Assembly: GCA_030248195.1 (NCBI GenBank)
Contig: JASAND010012614.1
Span: 1 to 64,000 of the forward strand
From: Trissonchulus latispiculum
Lineage: Eukaryota > Nematoda > Enoplea > Enoplida > Ironidae
DNA length: 64,000 bases
Direction: 5' to 3'
How positions within the stretch are numbered: position 1 is the stretch's first letter; the number at the start of each line of letters is the position of its first letter. The notes under the pieces were generated by a model, which saw nothing but the letters and a program-made list of their open reading frames with translations, ran no database searches and was not told the origin of the DNA. The translations under genes and the position numbers were made by a program. This document shows, piece after piece, positions 43,673-55,254 of the stretch.

Positions 43673-45036
43673 ATATATATCATGGGGCAGCTCGAAGAGC
43701 GCCCCATAGTATGAGCCAAAAAGGTACATTGCGTGTTTTCAAAATGCTTAATTAGGCGTAACTAATTAACGGTAAGGAATTAGGAGCTAATATTTACGTT
43801 TTTGAAATCCCCAGGCCAAGAGCTTTCGAATGATACCAAACTTGAAAGGAAAAAATGAACTTTGAAAATTTTCATTTTTCAGACCTACTATATAAGTGGG
43901 GTTTTTTTATTCTCTTGTGTTTCTCCTTTACGCTCGTGCTATATATTCTAGCACACTGATTTTTCACATGCCGTATGGTGGTAACCTTTACCTATTATTA
44001 TCTTGTTAGCGAAACCATGAACCTGTTCACTATTGATTATTTCGGCCTAATTCGGCTTCTAGCGGTTTCTACAGACTGTCAAACATGGGCTCACAAACAT
44101 TCGGACTTAGAAAATTTTCGAGGGTCCCAACATAGAAAATTCTCAAAAAGTCCCCAAAAACGGCTATTTTCGGCCATTTGGTGGTGCGCATATATAGTAA
44201 ATCGGGGTCGCTGAAAACGATGAGCATATCGCCGAAACCGACGGATGTGACCCTCGGGCTGCATGGCGCCTGTGGTTCCTCGCCCAGGGTCAAAGTTGGG
44301 AAAAGTCGCTAAAAACGGCTATTTTTGGCCTTTTTGTAGCAGCCCATATACGTACGTATAGTAAGTCGGGGTCGCTGAACACGATAGGCATGTTAGCTTG
44401 GCCGTGTGGTGCCGCTGTTGCGCTGCACTGAGATGCGGCAGCCGCAGCGACGCTGCAGGTGCAGCACGTCCTGTAACTTGAAATGGATAAGTTGAAACTG
44501 CCTGAAAGCTTGCCGTTACATAGTAAATCGGGGTCGCTGAACACAATGAGAGTAGCCTCGTTGCTGTGCGGCGCTGCTATCATGCTGCGCTGCGGCGCTG
44601 CTATCATGCTGCGCTGCGGCGCTGCTATCATGCTGCGCTGCGGCGCTGCAGGTGCAGCACCGTGCAGCACGACCTGTAACTTGAAATAGACAAGTTGAAA
44701 CTGCCTCAAAGCTTGCCCTTATATAGTAAATCGGGGTCGCTGAACACGATGAGAGTATCCTCGTCGCTGTGCGGCGCTGCTACCTGCTGCGCTGCGGCGC
44801 TGCGGCCGCAGCACCGTGCAGCACACCCTGTAACTTGAAATAGACAAGTTGAAACTGCCTGAAAGCTTGCCGTTATATAGTAAATCGGGGTCGCTGAACA
44901 CGATGAGAGTATCCTCGTGGCTGTGCGGTGCTGCTATCGTGCTGCGCTGCGGCGCTGCAGCCGCAGCACCGTGCAGCACGCCCTGTAACTTGAAATAGAT
45001 AAGTTGAAACTGCCTGAAATCTTGCCGTTATATACG
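43673..45036 (-). repeat. Satellite-bearing repeat R4, inverted left block
   Basis: It starts with the hairpin-like CATGGGGCAGCTCGAAGAGC and runs through about 700 bp of unique repeat sequence, then several 145-bp-class satellite units (ATCGGGGTCGCTGAACACGA recurring at roughly 44530, 44730 and 44885). The same parts occur in reverse order and orientation at 55255-58553. Confidence 0.78.
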
Positions 45037-45575
45037 GTCGACCGGGGCTACTTGACCAACTTGGCCCGTTCCGGAAGCAAACTTTGGGAACCTACCTAAA
45101 AGAAGCAAGGCAAGACCTACGTAAATCTTTTTAGGGCATGTTGTAGAGTCGGGTCTTTACTATGTACTCATACAAAATTATCAAGTTTCTGCTGTTAATG
45201 AGTCCATAACAGCAAAAACACGACACCATGATGACACTCGCTGAAAAAGTGCCATTTTTTGCTACATAGGAGATTGTTTGTAAAAACCGCCCCCTTTAAG
45301 ATACATGTGAAAATTATATATATATCAAAAGAAAGCAAAACGTCTGGGCTATCCAATGAACTAGGTTTTGAACCGGTTTGAAGTTATACGAAAATTTTAA
45401 CCTCGGAGGGTCATGTAGCCCCGCAATTTTTTGGAGTGGGGTTACTTGACCCATCGATTGGGGTAACTTGACCCGTTATTTAAAATGACCACAAAATTCA
45501 GATTTTCTGAAAGTAAGCGCGATCTTCCTTGTTTTTGCAGTGATACGGATATATATAAGTGTTTCCTAATACAGG

Positions 45576-46313
45576 CAGTTTTTTGTTCCAAAAAGTGTTC
45601 TTTGGAACACATTTTTTCCAAAAAGAACAAAAATTTTTGAAAAAGAACAGAGAAAAAAGAAAAGTTAGAAGTTGAAAAAGAACACAAAATTAATATTTTC
45701 CTTAGCCGAAAAAGTAAAATTTCAAAAAATTTCTTAAACTTCTGGCCTTCTGGGGGGCTTCGCCCCCCACCCGCCAGTTTGTTCATGTCTGCCTGCACTA
45801 GTTTACAATTATGTTCTTGCTTCAAACTGTAACGCTTCATGACATTAGGTCTATTATTGTGCCTGTCTCTTTCGACTTGCTATATACTGCAAACAAAGAT
45901 AGGCACAGGTGCATATATACACAAATGTTAGCATCAGGCGAGGGGATCAGAGAGTTCTTGTGTGAGATAAATTGAAGATTTGTAGCCAATTTTGTGTTCT
46001 ATCTACCGTTTTCAAAAAAGAAAAGTAAAGTTGCATTTCTTAAATTTCTCCAAATTTTAGTAAGCCAAGAAGGCTTTTCTAAAATTTATGTATTCGTGAA
46101 ATGTGAGCGTTCATATACACGCACTTAATATATAATATATAAATTGTTGCAGTAAACCGTTCAAACTTTTAAATTATTTAACTTTAAATTTTTATTAATT
46201 TTTTCCATTTTTTACGAAATTTTTGGAAAAAAGAACAATTTCACTTGAAAAAGAACAAAATATTTTGAAAAGAACAATTTTGGAACATGTCCGGTTTCCA
46301 AAAAAAAACCCTG
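45576..46313. mobile_element. Non-autonomous hAT-like element, 738 bp, AAAAAGAACA motif
   Basis: It begins CAGTTTTTTGTTCC and ends AAAAAAAACCCTG. AATACAGG flanks both sides exactly (45568-45575 and 46314-46321). Both subterminal regions repeat AAAAAGAACA. A hairpin GGGGGGCTTCGCCCCCC at 45752-45768 lies next to AATTTCTTAAACTTCT, the complement of the usual downstream A/T tract. Confidence 0.9.
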
Positions 46314-46382
46314 AATACAGGTAAGTACGTAAAGTATCAATATATATGCAAATTTTTAACATGTATATATACGTATATATAT

Positions 46383-47475
46383 TAGTGATGTGCGCCGAAC
46401 GAATTGCCCGCTCCGGAGCTCCGGCCGGAGCGGGCTGTCGGAGCACCGGAGCTCCGGAGCTCCGGAGCTCCGACTGTTTGTAAACGCTAAACTTGTAAAA
46501 ATTTTATTTTAAGCTAAACAAATTGTTTTTGCAATGAAAAGCACGTCTACTCACTGTTTACTATATAGCGATTCGCACTATGTTCAGAATCTGATTCTTT
46601 TGCTATACACATTTGCTCTATTTGCTAGCCTGTATTTTTGATCTGAAATGAGTTCAGACTTTGACTTTTCACAGAACTCTTGGCTGTTTCATTATGCTGT
46701 ATGTTGCGTTTACATAAAAGCCAATGCTAGTTTACTGCCGTTTAGTTCTCATGCCTCACTTTTTCAAGATTTGCTCAGTTTAAATTTCATAAATTAGGAC
46801 TTCATAAAATTTGTTACGAGAATTTCGTCAAAAATTAAATTTTGAATCCATCCATCCATCCAAATCCATGAATTATTGCAAATTTAACAAACGCGGACCA
46901 GATTTGCTTTCATCTACTGTTTAACTTTTAAAAAGCATGTATATATATATATAATCATAAAATAAATTGGAACAAGGAGAAATTATGTCTGAAAAATATT
47001 AGAAAACATGTGTGAGATGAAAGCAAAGAAAACATTGAAAGTTTACGTATAAGCAAGAATATATTTCATCGGAAAAGGGAATAATTAATGGATTAATTAA
47101 TGACAATTGATTTAAAACGTTGTATTGAAACAATTCTTAGAGGTCGTAGCTTCGAATTATATTTTAATTTTCACTTTTATCATCTTGACAAGTTGGAAAA
47201 ATTGTCTCCAGAACACGAATCATACAGCAGTCTTGAGAAAATAGAAAAAGTATTAAAAATAAAACGAGCACTAATTCATTGTTCTTACGCACTAGTCGTG
47301 AGACTACAGCAAGAAATCATGAAAACTTTTCAAAAATTTTATTAGTAACCAAATTATGAGCAACAAACAGGCATCAAAGCTTGAAAATGGCTGCTCCGGG
47401 TAACCGGAGCTCCGGAGCTCCGGAGCAGAAGCCCGCACCAGCTCCGTCGGAGCGGAGCTCCGGCGCACATCACTA
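46383..47475. mobile_element. hAT-like element, 1093 bp, with CCGGAGCT arrays
   Basis: TAGTGATGTGCGCCG at 46383 and CGGCGCACATCACTA ending 47475 are perfect inverted ends; ATATATAT flanks both, although it lies in TA-rich DNA and so is weak evidence alone. Inside each end are tandem CCGGAGCT octamers (46408-46470 and 47396-47465). A minor reading frame at 47100-47345 has no recognised domain. Confidence 0.8.
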
Positions 47476-48460
47476 ATATATATATATTGTATATACATGT
47501 ATGAGTGCCAAATTTTCAAAATTACGTTCGTAAAATTCTTATGCAAGGCAGGACTTGGATATTAGTACACGTCGAAAATCAGAGCTGAGCAGAAGATAAC
47601 TCCTGCAGCGTCGTGGCTCGATTTAGAGCCTTAGTGGGGCTCATGGTCATATTGCCACCGAACTCCCTGGCGTCGGTAAAACGCAAACTTACAATTTTTG
47701 GCTGAGTGAGTAGAGCAGGGGCAAAAAGAATTGAACATGCTACGGTCTCATTTTACTGACGGTGACGATTGTGCCATTGGTTTGGGGGAAATTGGTGGAA
47801 CAAGAACAGTCTGACGACGCGGATGAGCCTGTTAATAGAACTGAATTTCAGTACTTGTACTATGTTGGGTACTACTACTTGTACTACTTGTACTTGTAAC
47901 CGCAAGTTTCCCGGGCCTGCATTCCGAGAAATTATTAGCTCCAAAAAAGTTCTCTTTGGCCCTCTACAAGCCGAAGCGTTTGGATATCGCTTCTATAAAG
48001 TGAATCAGGAAGACTTAAAAACTATATATTAACCAGAACTACAATCATTTGATATCCGGCAGTTATTTTGCATAAGTCTCTCTATTCTCTCTATCTCCTG
48101 TTAGATATCAGCATGTCAGAAAATTTCTACTATTTTTTGCTAATTTTGCTAGTTTCGTTAGCTCATGTGAATGTACAGATTATAAGCTTTAAAACGATGT
48201 ATATATAAAGCTCATTCCAACTTCCAAAATTGCGAAAGTTATAGCTTTTCAAAGATCACCACAAAAGCACTGCACAAAAGGATACCACCACCGTAAATAA
48301 AATTTGCCTTTTTGAGTAAAAACTTGGAAATTTAGGTGTTTTTATTTAGAAATTAGGAGAAATTTAGTTTCTTTTTGTACCTTGTACATGTTTTACATGT
48401 AAAATGTACAGGGCCAAATAGCCCCGCCTGTTCAAGTCAGGGGTTACTTGGCCCAAGTGG

Positions 48461-48814
48461 ATGAACGAGTTTGGAAAATTAGGGATTTATGAAGTACAGA
48501 AGCTGGAATCGCGCAGAATCTTTGGTAATTTGTTTATTTCCCCTGTCGGAATCGAACTGAAGCAGTGATTTTAAACGCGCCAAAAACCTGGCTGCTGCAG
48601 GGACTGACAAACTTCGTGGAACGCCAGCAGCAATGACAGTGAAACGTGAACTTTTCTTGACGGCCTGCAAACATTAGCTTTCTTTATAGAATTTTTTGGC
48701 GACGTGATAGTCCTCACTCATACCCACGTGCATGCAAAAATTTTGGAGTATTTGCCCTTATGCGTGAGGAGTAATGACTCCCTGAACATTGCCAAACAGG
48801 GTAAAAAATCATGG
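48461..48814. other. Unassigned sequence
   Basis: No gene recognised between the composite element and the GCGGAC foldback. The string CACTCATACCCACGTGCATG has no evident function. Confidence 0.35.
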
Positions 48815-50245
48815 ACGTCACTTTTTGGTATATATACGTAATCCGCGTACGCGGACAAAAGGTATAATTTGCGGACGCGGACGCGAGGTACAAAACGCGG
48901 ACGCGGACGTGAGGTATAAAACGCGGACACAAAACGGACGCTGATATAATCTGCTTGCAGCATAAAGTAATCAGGTTTCATAAATGAGTTTTACACAAAG
49001 AAGCACTTCTAATAGAGCTTTTGCCCTAAAACGTTTGGACGACGTCATAAAATAGCTGCAATAATTTACAATTATAAGAAAAATATTTCACTTTCACTCA
49101 GGGTTCACATACTTTGGGGTTACCCTGAAGTTTTTGGGGTTAGGTTAATCTTAAAAACTATAAAATATGAAACTGCGAGCGAAACGTAAAGACAACGAAC
49201 GAAATCTTGTAGAAATTACAAGACGCAATCTTTTTTACATCTACGACTTGTACAAAATCTTTGTTCTATGTATCATCCACAAAAAAATTCCCCCAGTTTC
49301 TGCGACAAATTTTAAGGAAGTTTTCCCGCATTGATTTAAACTATTTGAAAGAATTAAAATTAACTCAATCCTTTTTGTACAAGGGTAGAAGACTTAACCA
49401 GATTATTTCAGTTAACTTGTTTGGTGAAACTAGTCAACAATTTCGTTCAACGAGCCCTATTTCGTTAAACGTTAAAATGGTTCGATTAAGTGCTAATTTT
49501 AATCTAATCCGTTTAAATCTTAAATCTAAAATAAAATAAAATTAAATTTAAAATAAATCTAATCTAATCTTTAAAGAAATAGGGCCACAGAAAAATTAAA
49601 AATTTTCCAATTTAATTTTTTATATCACTGTGCCCTTCCTAACATTCTATCTTCATATAAAAGCAGCACCGAGCCAACCAACTATGTATAATGTGAGAGG
49701 AGGGATTATATATAGAAAATTCTTAACATTTCTGTTGCCCTATTTCTTTAAAGATTAGATTAGATTTATTTTAGATTTTAGACTTAAACGGATTAGATTA
49801 AAATTAGCACTTAATCGTACCATTTTAATGTTTAACGAAATAGGGCTCGTTGAACGAAATTGCTGACTAGTTTCACCAAACAAGTTAACTGAAATATTCT
49901 GGTTAAGTCTTCTACCCTTGTACAAAAAGGATTGAGTTAATTTTAATTCTTTCAAATAGTTTAAATCAATGCGGGAAAACTTCCTTAAAATTTCTCGCAG
50001 AAACTGGGGGAATCTTTTTTGTGGATGATACACAGAACAAAGGTTTTGTACAAGTCGTAGATGTAGAAAAGAATGCGTCTTGTAATTTCTACAAGATTAC
50101 AAGACTTGTTGTTTTTACCTTTCGCTCGCAGTTTCATATTTTATAGTTTTTAAGATTAACCTAACCCCAAAAACTTCAGGGTAACCCCAGAGTATGTGAA
50201 CCCTGAGTGAAAGTGAGACTGAAATATTTTTCTTATAATTGTAAA

Positions 50246-50600
50246 TAGAGATGCACCGGGGCCGCCACTACCGGGGCCGGGGCCGGGGCCGGGGCCTGGA
50301 AATTGGGGGTCCAAATCGAAAATTTTCAAAAATTTTCTTGAAAATTTAAATTTTGCAATAATTTTTGATGTACAAACGTTACTATCGATGTTTTCATTCA
50401 TAGCGGCTGGAAAACAAACGATTTGTCACACTTTTTAACTTTCGAAAATTCAAAATTTTGGTCAAAAAATGTCAAAAAATTACAAAATTTTGCTAATTTT
50501 TGGCCCCGGTCGGTACCGGGGCCTGACCACCGGGGCCGGGGCCGGGGCCGGGGCCTGACTGCCGGGGCCGGAGCCGGGGCCAGGCCCCGGTGCATCTCGA
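50246..50600. mobile_element. hAT-like element, 355 bp, with GGGGCC arrays
   Basis: TAGAGATGCACCGGGG at 50246 and CCCCGGTGCATCTCGA ending 50600 are inverted ends (one change near the last bases). ATTGTAAA flanks both sides exactly, confirmed by the intact left arm of the host foldback. Tandem GGGGCC hexamers lie inside each end. A second copy starts at 63955. Confidence 0.9.
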
Positions 50601-50714
50601 ATTGTAAATTATTGCAGCTTTTTTTATGACGTCGTCCAAACGTTTTAGGGCAAAAGTTCTATTAGAAGTGCTTCTTTGTGTAAAACTCATTTATGAAACC
50701 TGATTACTTTATGC

Positions 50715-51444
50715 CAGGGTTTTTTTTGGTTTCACGATTTGCGCCAGTGCTGCGTCAGGAAAAATTTTATTGCGTCAGGAACTGGGGTCACTGCGTCAAA
50801 AATTAAATTTATTTTTAAAAAATTTAATAAGTATTTTAAACATTATTGTAATGTTTAAACAATATTTAACTTATCAATACACCGCATTAAACACATTTTC
50901 CACCTGTTTTTCAAATTTTGCATCATTAAAGCCGACTTTACTGTGTGAAGCTTTAAGATCTAGAGACAGAACCAACACGGGGGGTCAGGGGGGCGGAGCC
51001 CCCCAGAAGTTGAAGAATTTTTGCAATTAAGACTCTCCCAGGAATTAATTTAGAGCATTTTCGCGACCAGTTGATGTGGTATTAAGTATGGCTGGTTATT
51101 GCAATATCGAATGTATTATTAAAATATTTTTAAGTGCTGCCGCTGCCACGTGCGCCCATATATATATTCAATGAATAAATATAATACGTATTAGTTTGTC
51201 AGTCATCGTAGCAATCAGCAACAAGAAAGAAGGCAGACATGCGGGGGTCTGGGGGCGCAGCCCCCAGTAGAAAATTTTTTAGAAATATCACGTTTGAAAC
51301 ACAATTTTTCCAGCAAGTTTGCACAATTTTGCCTCTAGTTGAAGTTCAAATCCTGCTGCGCCAGGCTTGCGTTAGGGCTAATTTCATTTGCGTCACATGA
51401 AAAAATTTGCGCCATGACGCAGCCCCTGACGCAAAAAAACCATG
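50715..51444. mobile_element. Non-autonomous hAT-like element, 730 bp, TGCGTCA motif
   Basis: It begins CAGGGTTTTTTTTGG and ends CAAAAAAACCATG; CTTTATGC flanks both sides exactly (50707-50714 and 51445-51452). TGCGTCA or TGACGCA is repeated near both ends. Two hairpin modules (GGGGGGCGGAGCCCCCC at 50988 and GGGGGCGCAGCCCCC at 51251) are each followed by an A/T tract. Confidence 0.92.
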
Positions 51445-51720
51445 CTTTATGCTGCAAGCAGATTATATTAGCGTCCGTTTTGGGTCCGCGTTTTATACTT
51501 CACTTCCGCGTCCACGTTTTATATATACCTTGGGTCCCCGTCCGCAAAGTATACCCCGCGTTCGCGTCCGCGTTTTATACCGCACGTCCGCATACACGTC
51601 CGCGCGTTTTATACCTTACGTCCGCGTTTTATACCTTACGTCCGCGCCCGCTTTTTGTAGCCCGCGTCCGCGTTTTATACCCCGCGTCTTAAGACGTTTC
51701 CGCGTACGCTTTTTATACTG

Positions 51721-53213
51721 GCTATTCACATGACCCTGGGCCAAGCACGTGACTAGGCGGAATATATATATACTGTACCAAACTGTTCGTGTTGTTTTTA
51801 CCAAAGTAATAAAACACCAAATATTATACGTACGTATAAGTGGATTCCTTGCTTTCTGGAGTCAATAGACTGGATTGAAAGAAATGGGCCTGGACAAGGT
51901 AGTTGGATTTGGAACTTTGGAACCAGGGATCCAGAACCAAAATTTGAACTTAAGCCTAATCAAAAGAAACTTCGATGTCCAAATTTTTTTTACATAATAA
52001 CTGTATGGACTATGTATATATATATATATATATATGCTCTATACGATATATTGATATACGTGTATATATATATGCATGACAAAAGAAAATAGAAATTTTG
52101 ATTTTTATCAGCCTTGCTATATATATACACGTATATACGTGTATATTAAGTATATTAGGTACTTATATATATACCTAAACGTATATATATGCGTTATATA
52201 CTGTATAGAAGCGGAACAAGCGAAACTTGTTCCTCATTTCATATGAATGAAAGTGGGTCACATAATATATATACGTAGGCTGGTTCTGATTCACAGAATT
52301 TCCTTTCTTCTGTCTCATGAAAGAGACGTCCGTAGTTCTGAATGAGAGCCGTAGCAAAGTTTTTCTGTATAGCTAAAAAGTTATTGAACGAAGGAAGTGG
52401 GTGTGCGTGTGTGTATATACTCCACTTGAGCTAATCAAAGGGTTGTGTCATACTACGGGCTGGCTGGTTAGGGACGCCCCCGTAATTACGTAGTAGCCCA
52501 AAGCCCCATAAAGACGCGCGTCAGTTCCCATTATTGTTCTGTCAACTAGGAAGAAGCCCTTGGAGTATAATTTGTGGAATTGGAACGTTATACCTACCTA
52601 CTTACGAATATATATATATATAGGTATATATATACCTGGTTATTACAGTGCAGCTTTTGAACTGATTATGACGTTTGTATAAATGCGTGTAGACGTACGT
52701 ATGCATAAGGAAGTTGACAGTTGTCAGTTTTTTAGCCTGTTTATTGCTTAGGTACGTATAAGTTGTTAGCTGTTTATTTGTCGCCTCCCACACAGATAAT
52801 TGTAGAGTACGAAGGAGCTTTCGTCAGTTAACGACAGAGTAAGATGCTTACGTAATGTTCTGGGCCTTAGGATGTAATGAATGAAAATTCTTACTTTGCT
52901 TATATATATATACGTATCTATAACGAGTATATACAAATATATATACGTATATATACGTTTGCATAATCGTAGCTAGCTTCAGCTTAAGAAGAACATTAGC
53001 TTATTTAGCTAGTCTTCGAAGGTGTACGTATACGTATATAATATATATATATATACATATACATATACATATATATAATATGGATATACGAAGGATAAAG
53101 TGTGTATAGCCTATATCTGAACACACGTATATATATATAGTACATATATATATGTCGGTTTTGATAAAGTTCTTACATTCAGAATAGAATATATATATAT
53201 ATATATATACAAG
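51721..53213. other. AT-rich stretch with TATA microsatellites
   Basis: Dense TATATACGTATATATA-type runs, for example near 52018-52035, 52120-52200, 52610-52635 and 53030-53200. No gene or element end recognised. Confidence 0.5.
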
Positions 53214-55112
53214 TAGGAAAAATGCTCCTTGCAGTCGCATGAAAAATACAATATGAGCCAGAAGGACAGCATTCAATTCGGGAAAAGACAAGATTTAAAA
53301 TGTATAATATGAGCCAGCATTTACTTATGTAAAGGACAAGATTTAAAAGTTTAATATGAGCAGCTCCCTTTCTCGGGCTCATATTGACGCCTTGGGAACG
53401 ATGTTGTGTACGCAACTTAATCGATGCCAACGTATAAAATTAGAGTAAGTGTAAAAATAGACACTGCTCAGAGCCGCCCCCCCCCCCCCAGGAGCCTGCA
53501 CAGAGTAACTTAACATGCTACTTAGACTATTGATAATATCACACTATTTATATATATACGTAATTACGTATTATATATTTACGCAACCATAATCTGGGGT
53601 ATTTTTACACAACGCACTTTTCAGCAAGTCCTTTTTGTCATTGTAGCCAGCATATATATACCATTAGCTAGCTGTCATATATAGAGGTCGGGGAAAAAAA
53701 AACCAAGGTAGTCACTTTTTGGACTCTGCAGAACTACCCAGTGGAGCAATCCGGCTACAAATTATTTTCTTATCAAGCCCTGTCTAGACTGTCATTTTGG
53801 TATATAAATCGCCTCTCTAGGTCCTGTCGTTAATTAGTAATTAACGGTTAATTAGCCGGGGTAAAAAAAACCAATGGCGGGAAAAAAAACCCAACCGGTG
53901 GGAAAAAAAAACCAACCCCAGTATTCGGTCAGGGTAACTCATATTAGCGATTTTATGCATGCGACAGGTAAAATCGGCGTCGCTGACTTCATATCTGCAG
54001 TTATTTTTGCGATATTCCTTATAATAAGTGAGAAAATCAAACATCAAAATTTGCAGCATCAACTGGCTAGGTTTCATCAAATTTGCCAGTTTCTATGTCA
54101 AAATGCAAAAATTTGTAAATCTTTCGAAATTCGATGAAATAAATTAAAATAAACGTTGTTTCAGTGTTTTTTCGCGTATTTCTTTGTCCCAGAGTACTTT
54201 TTGGCCGCTTTAGCTGAGCCAAACAGCCGATCCGCCGAAATGAGGTTTTTACCGGCTAGCACAAAATTGCCAAGTCCAAATGCAATTTTGAGCTGTTCAC
54301 GTGAAAGAACGCATTAAACTTGCTATGTGGATGACTTTTGAGCAACTAAGAACCATTTTTGGGAGTTTGGCAGCAAAAGCAAAAATTGGTTTTTTTTCCC
54401 ACCCCTTGGTTTTTTTTCCCATTTTGTAAAAATTCTGCTGGCAGCTTGCCAAGCGTCGCAGGAAGGCGAGACCGACATTTTTGGAAAGAGCACATGTTGT
54501 TCTCATAGAAACTATTAAAAGTTATTATCTAACTGCTATGGAAAATTTTTTACAGGCCTTCAAAAATAGGCAAATTTTGAATTTTTGGGGGGTCAAAAAT
54601 GCCAAAATTTTCAAAATGTCACAAAATGCTCAAAAGTGGTCCGATTTAGCTCAAATTTGGTGTGGTAGGTGGGATGGGCCCTACCAACTTGCATGCAAAA
54701 TTTGAGCCCGCTAGCTCCTCCCCATCGCCCAAACGGGGGGTTGGTTTTTTTTCCCCACCACTTGCGGGTTGGTTTTTTTTTCCCCGACCTCTATACCATT
54801 AGCTTCTGTCACAGATCTGGTGTATTCAATGAAGTATATATATATATATGTCTGACTGAATGCTCTATCAGAATCATATGAGCAAGACACGACGAAGATA
54901 AAGAGAAACCACTCCCTGCGGGCTGTCCGTGCGGCGTCAATATGAGCCCGAGAAAGGGAGCTGCTCATATTAAACTTTTAAATCTTGTCCTTTACATAAG
55001 TAAATGCTGGCTCATATTATACATTTTAAATCTTGTCTTTTCCCGAATTGAATGCTGTCCTTCTGGCTCATATTGTATTTTTCATGCGACTGCAAGGAGC
55101 ATTTTTCCTACT
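53214..55112. repeat. Inverted pair of repeat R3 left-type ends around a nested element
   Basis: Segment 53214-53398 and segment 54936-55112 are reverse complements, each with ATATGAGCC, TTTAAATCTTGTCC-type repeats of about 55 bp and CATGCGACTGCAAGGAGCATT. The space between holds 53685-54791. A related copy is at 21520-21772. Confidence 0.75.
53685..54791. mobile_element. 1.1-kb inverted-repeat element with GGGAAAAAAAACCAA motif
   Basis: GAGGTCGGGGAAAAAAAAACC at 53685 is mirrored by GGTTTTTTTTTCCCCGACCTC ending 54791, with TATA on both sides. The motif GGGAAAAAAAACCAA occurs about four times near the left (53691, 53859-53920) and its complement about four times towards the right (54388-54422, 54735-54790). 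The flanks also share ATACCATTAGCT, far longer than a usual duplication. Confidence 0.8.
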
Positions 55113-55254
55113 TGTCCTATTTCATTTTTGGGAATGAGGGAATGTGTAATGTGCTAATATGGTTTATTGACCATAACATTAACGCATACTGTTAAACTAA
55201 ATGCTACCCCAGCAACTTGAACCAGGAACTGGTTCACGGTTGAACCAGTTGAAC

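Larger units (their letters stand above)
45037..48460. mobile_element. Composite element with GGTCAAGTA-type motifs, holding two nested elements
   Basis: The motif (T/C)ACTTGACC next to a run of G, or its complement GGTCAAGTAACCCC-like form, occurs at 45045, 45410, 45440, 45462 and again at 48420-48455. This suggests shared ends of one element, though no duplication was found. Two later hAT-like insertions (45576-46313 and 46383-47475) lie inside. Confidence 0.45.
48815..51720. mobile_element. GCGGAC/TATAAAA foldback element, copy 1, with two nested hAT-like insertions
   Basis: Left arm: units of GGTATAAAACGCGGACGCG (48838-48955), then GCTTGCAGCATAAAGTAATC and about 600 bp to 49580. Right arm: the same sequence inverted from 49740 to 51720, interrupted by hAT-like elements at 50246-50600 and 50715-51444. 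The uninterrupted left arm gives the empty-site sequence for both insertions. Outer ends read AAAAGCG...CTTTTTATACTGG. A 92-codon frame appears in both arms simply because they are mirror copies. A second copy is at 61478-63465. Confidence 0.88.

Noticed and set aside
47100..47345. 81-codon frame inside the CCGGAGCT hAT-like element as a transposase remnant
   Set aside because: No hAT dimerisation or zinc-finger motif is visible; it is an unremarkable AT-rich frame.
49261..50033. A 92-codon frame found on both strands with nearly the same protein
   Set aside because: The two copies are mirror arms of one foldback. Differences between them are about as often non-synonymous (4) as synonymous (3), giving no sign of coding constraint.
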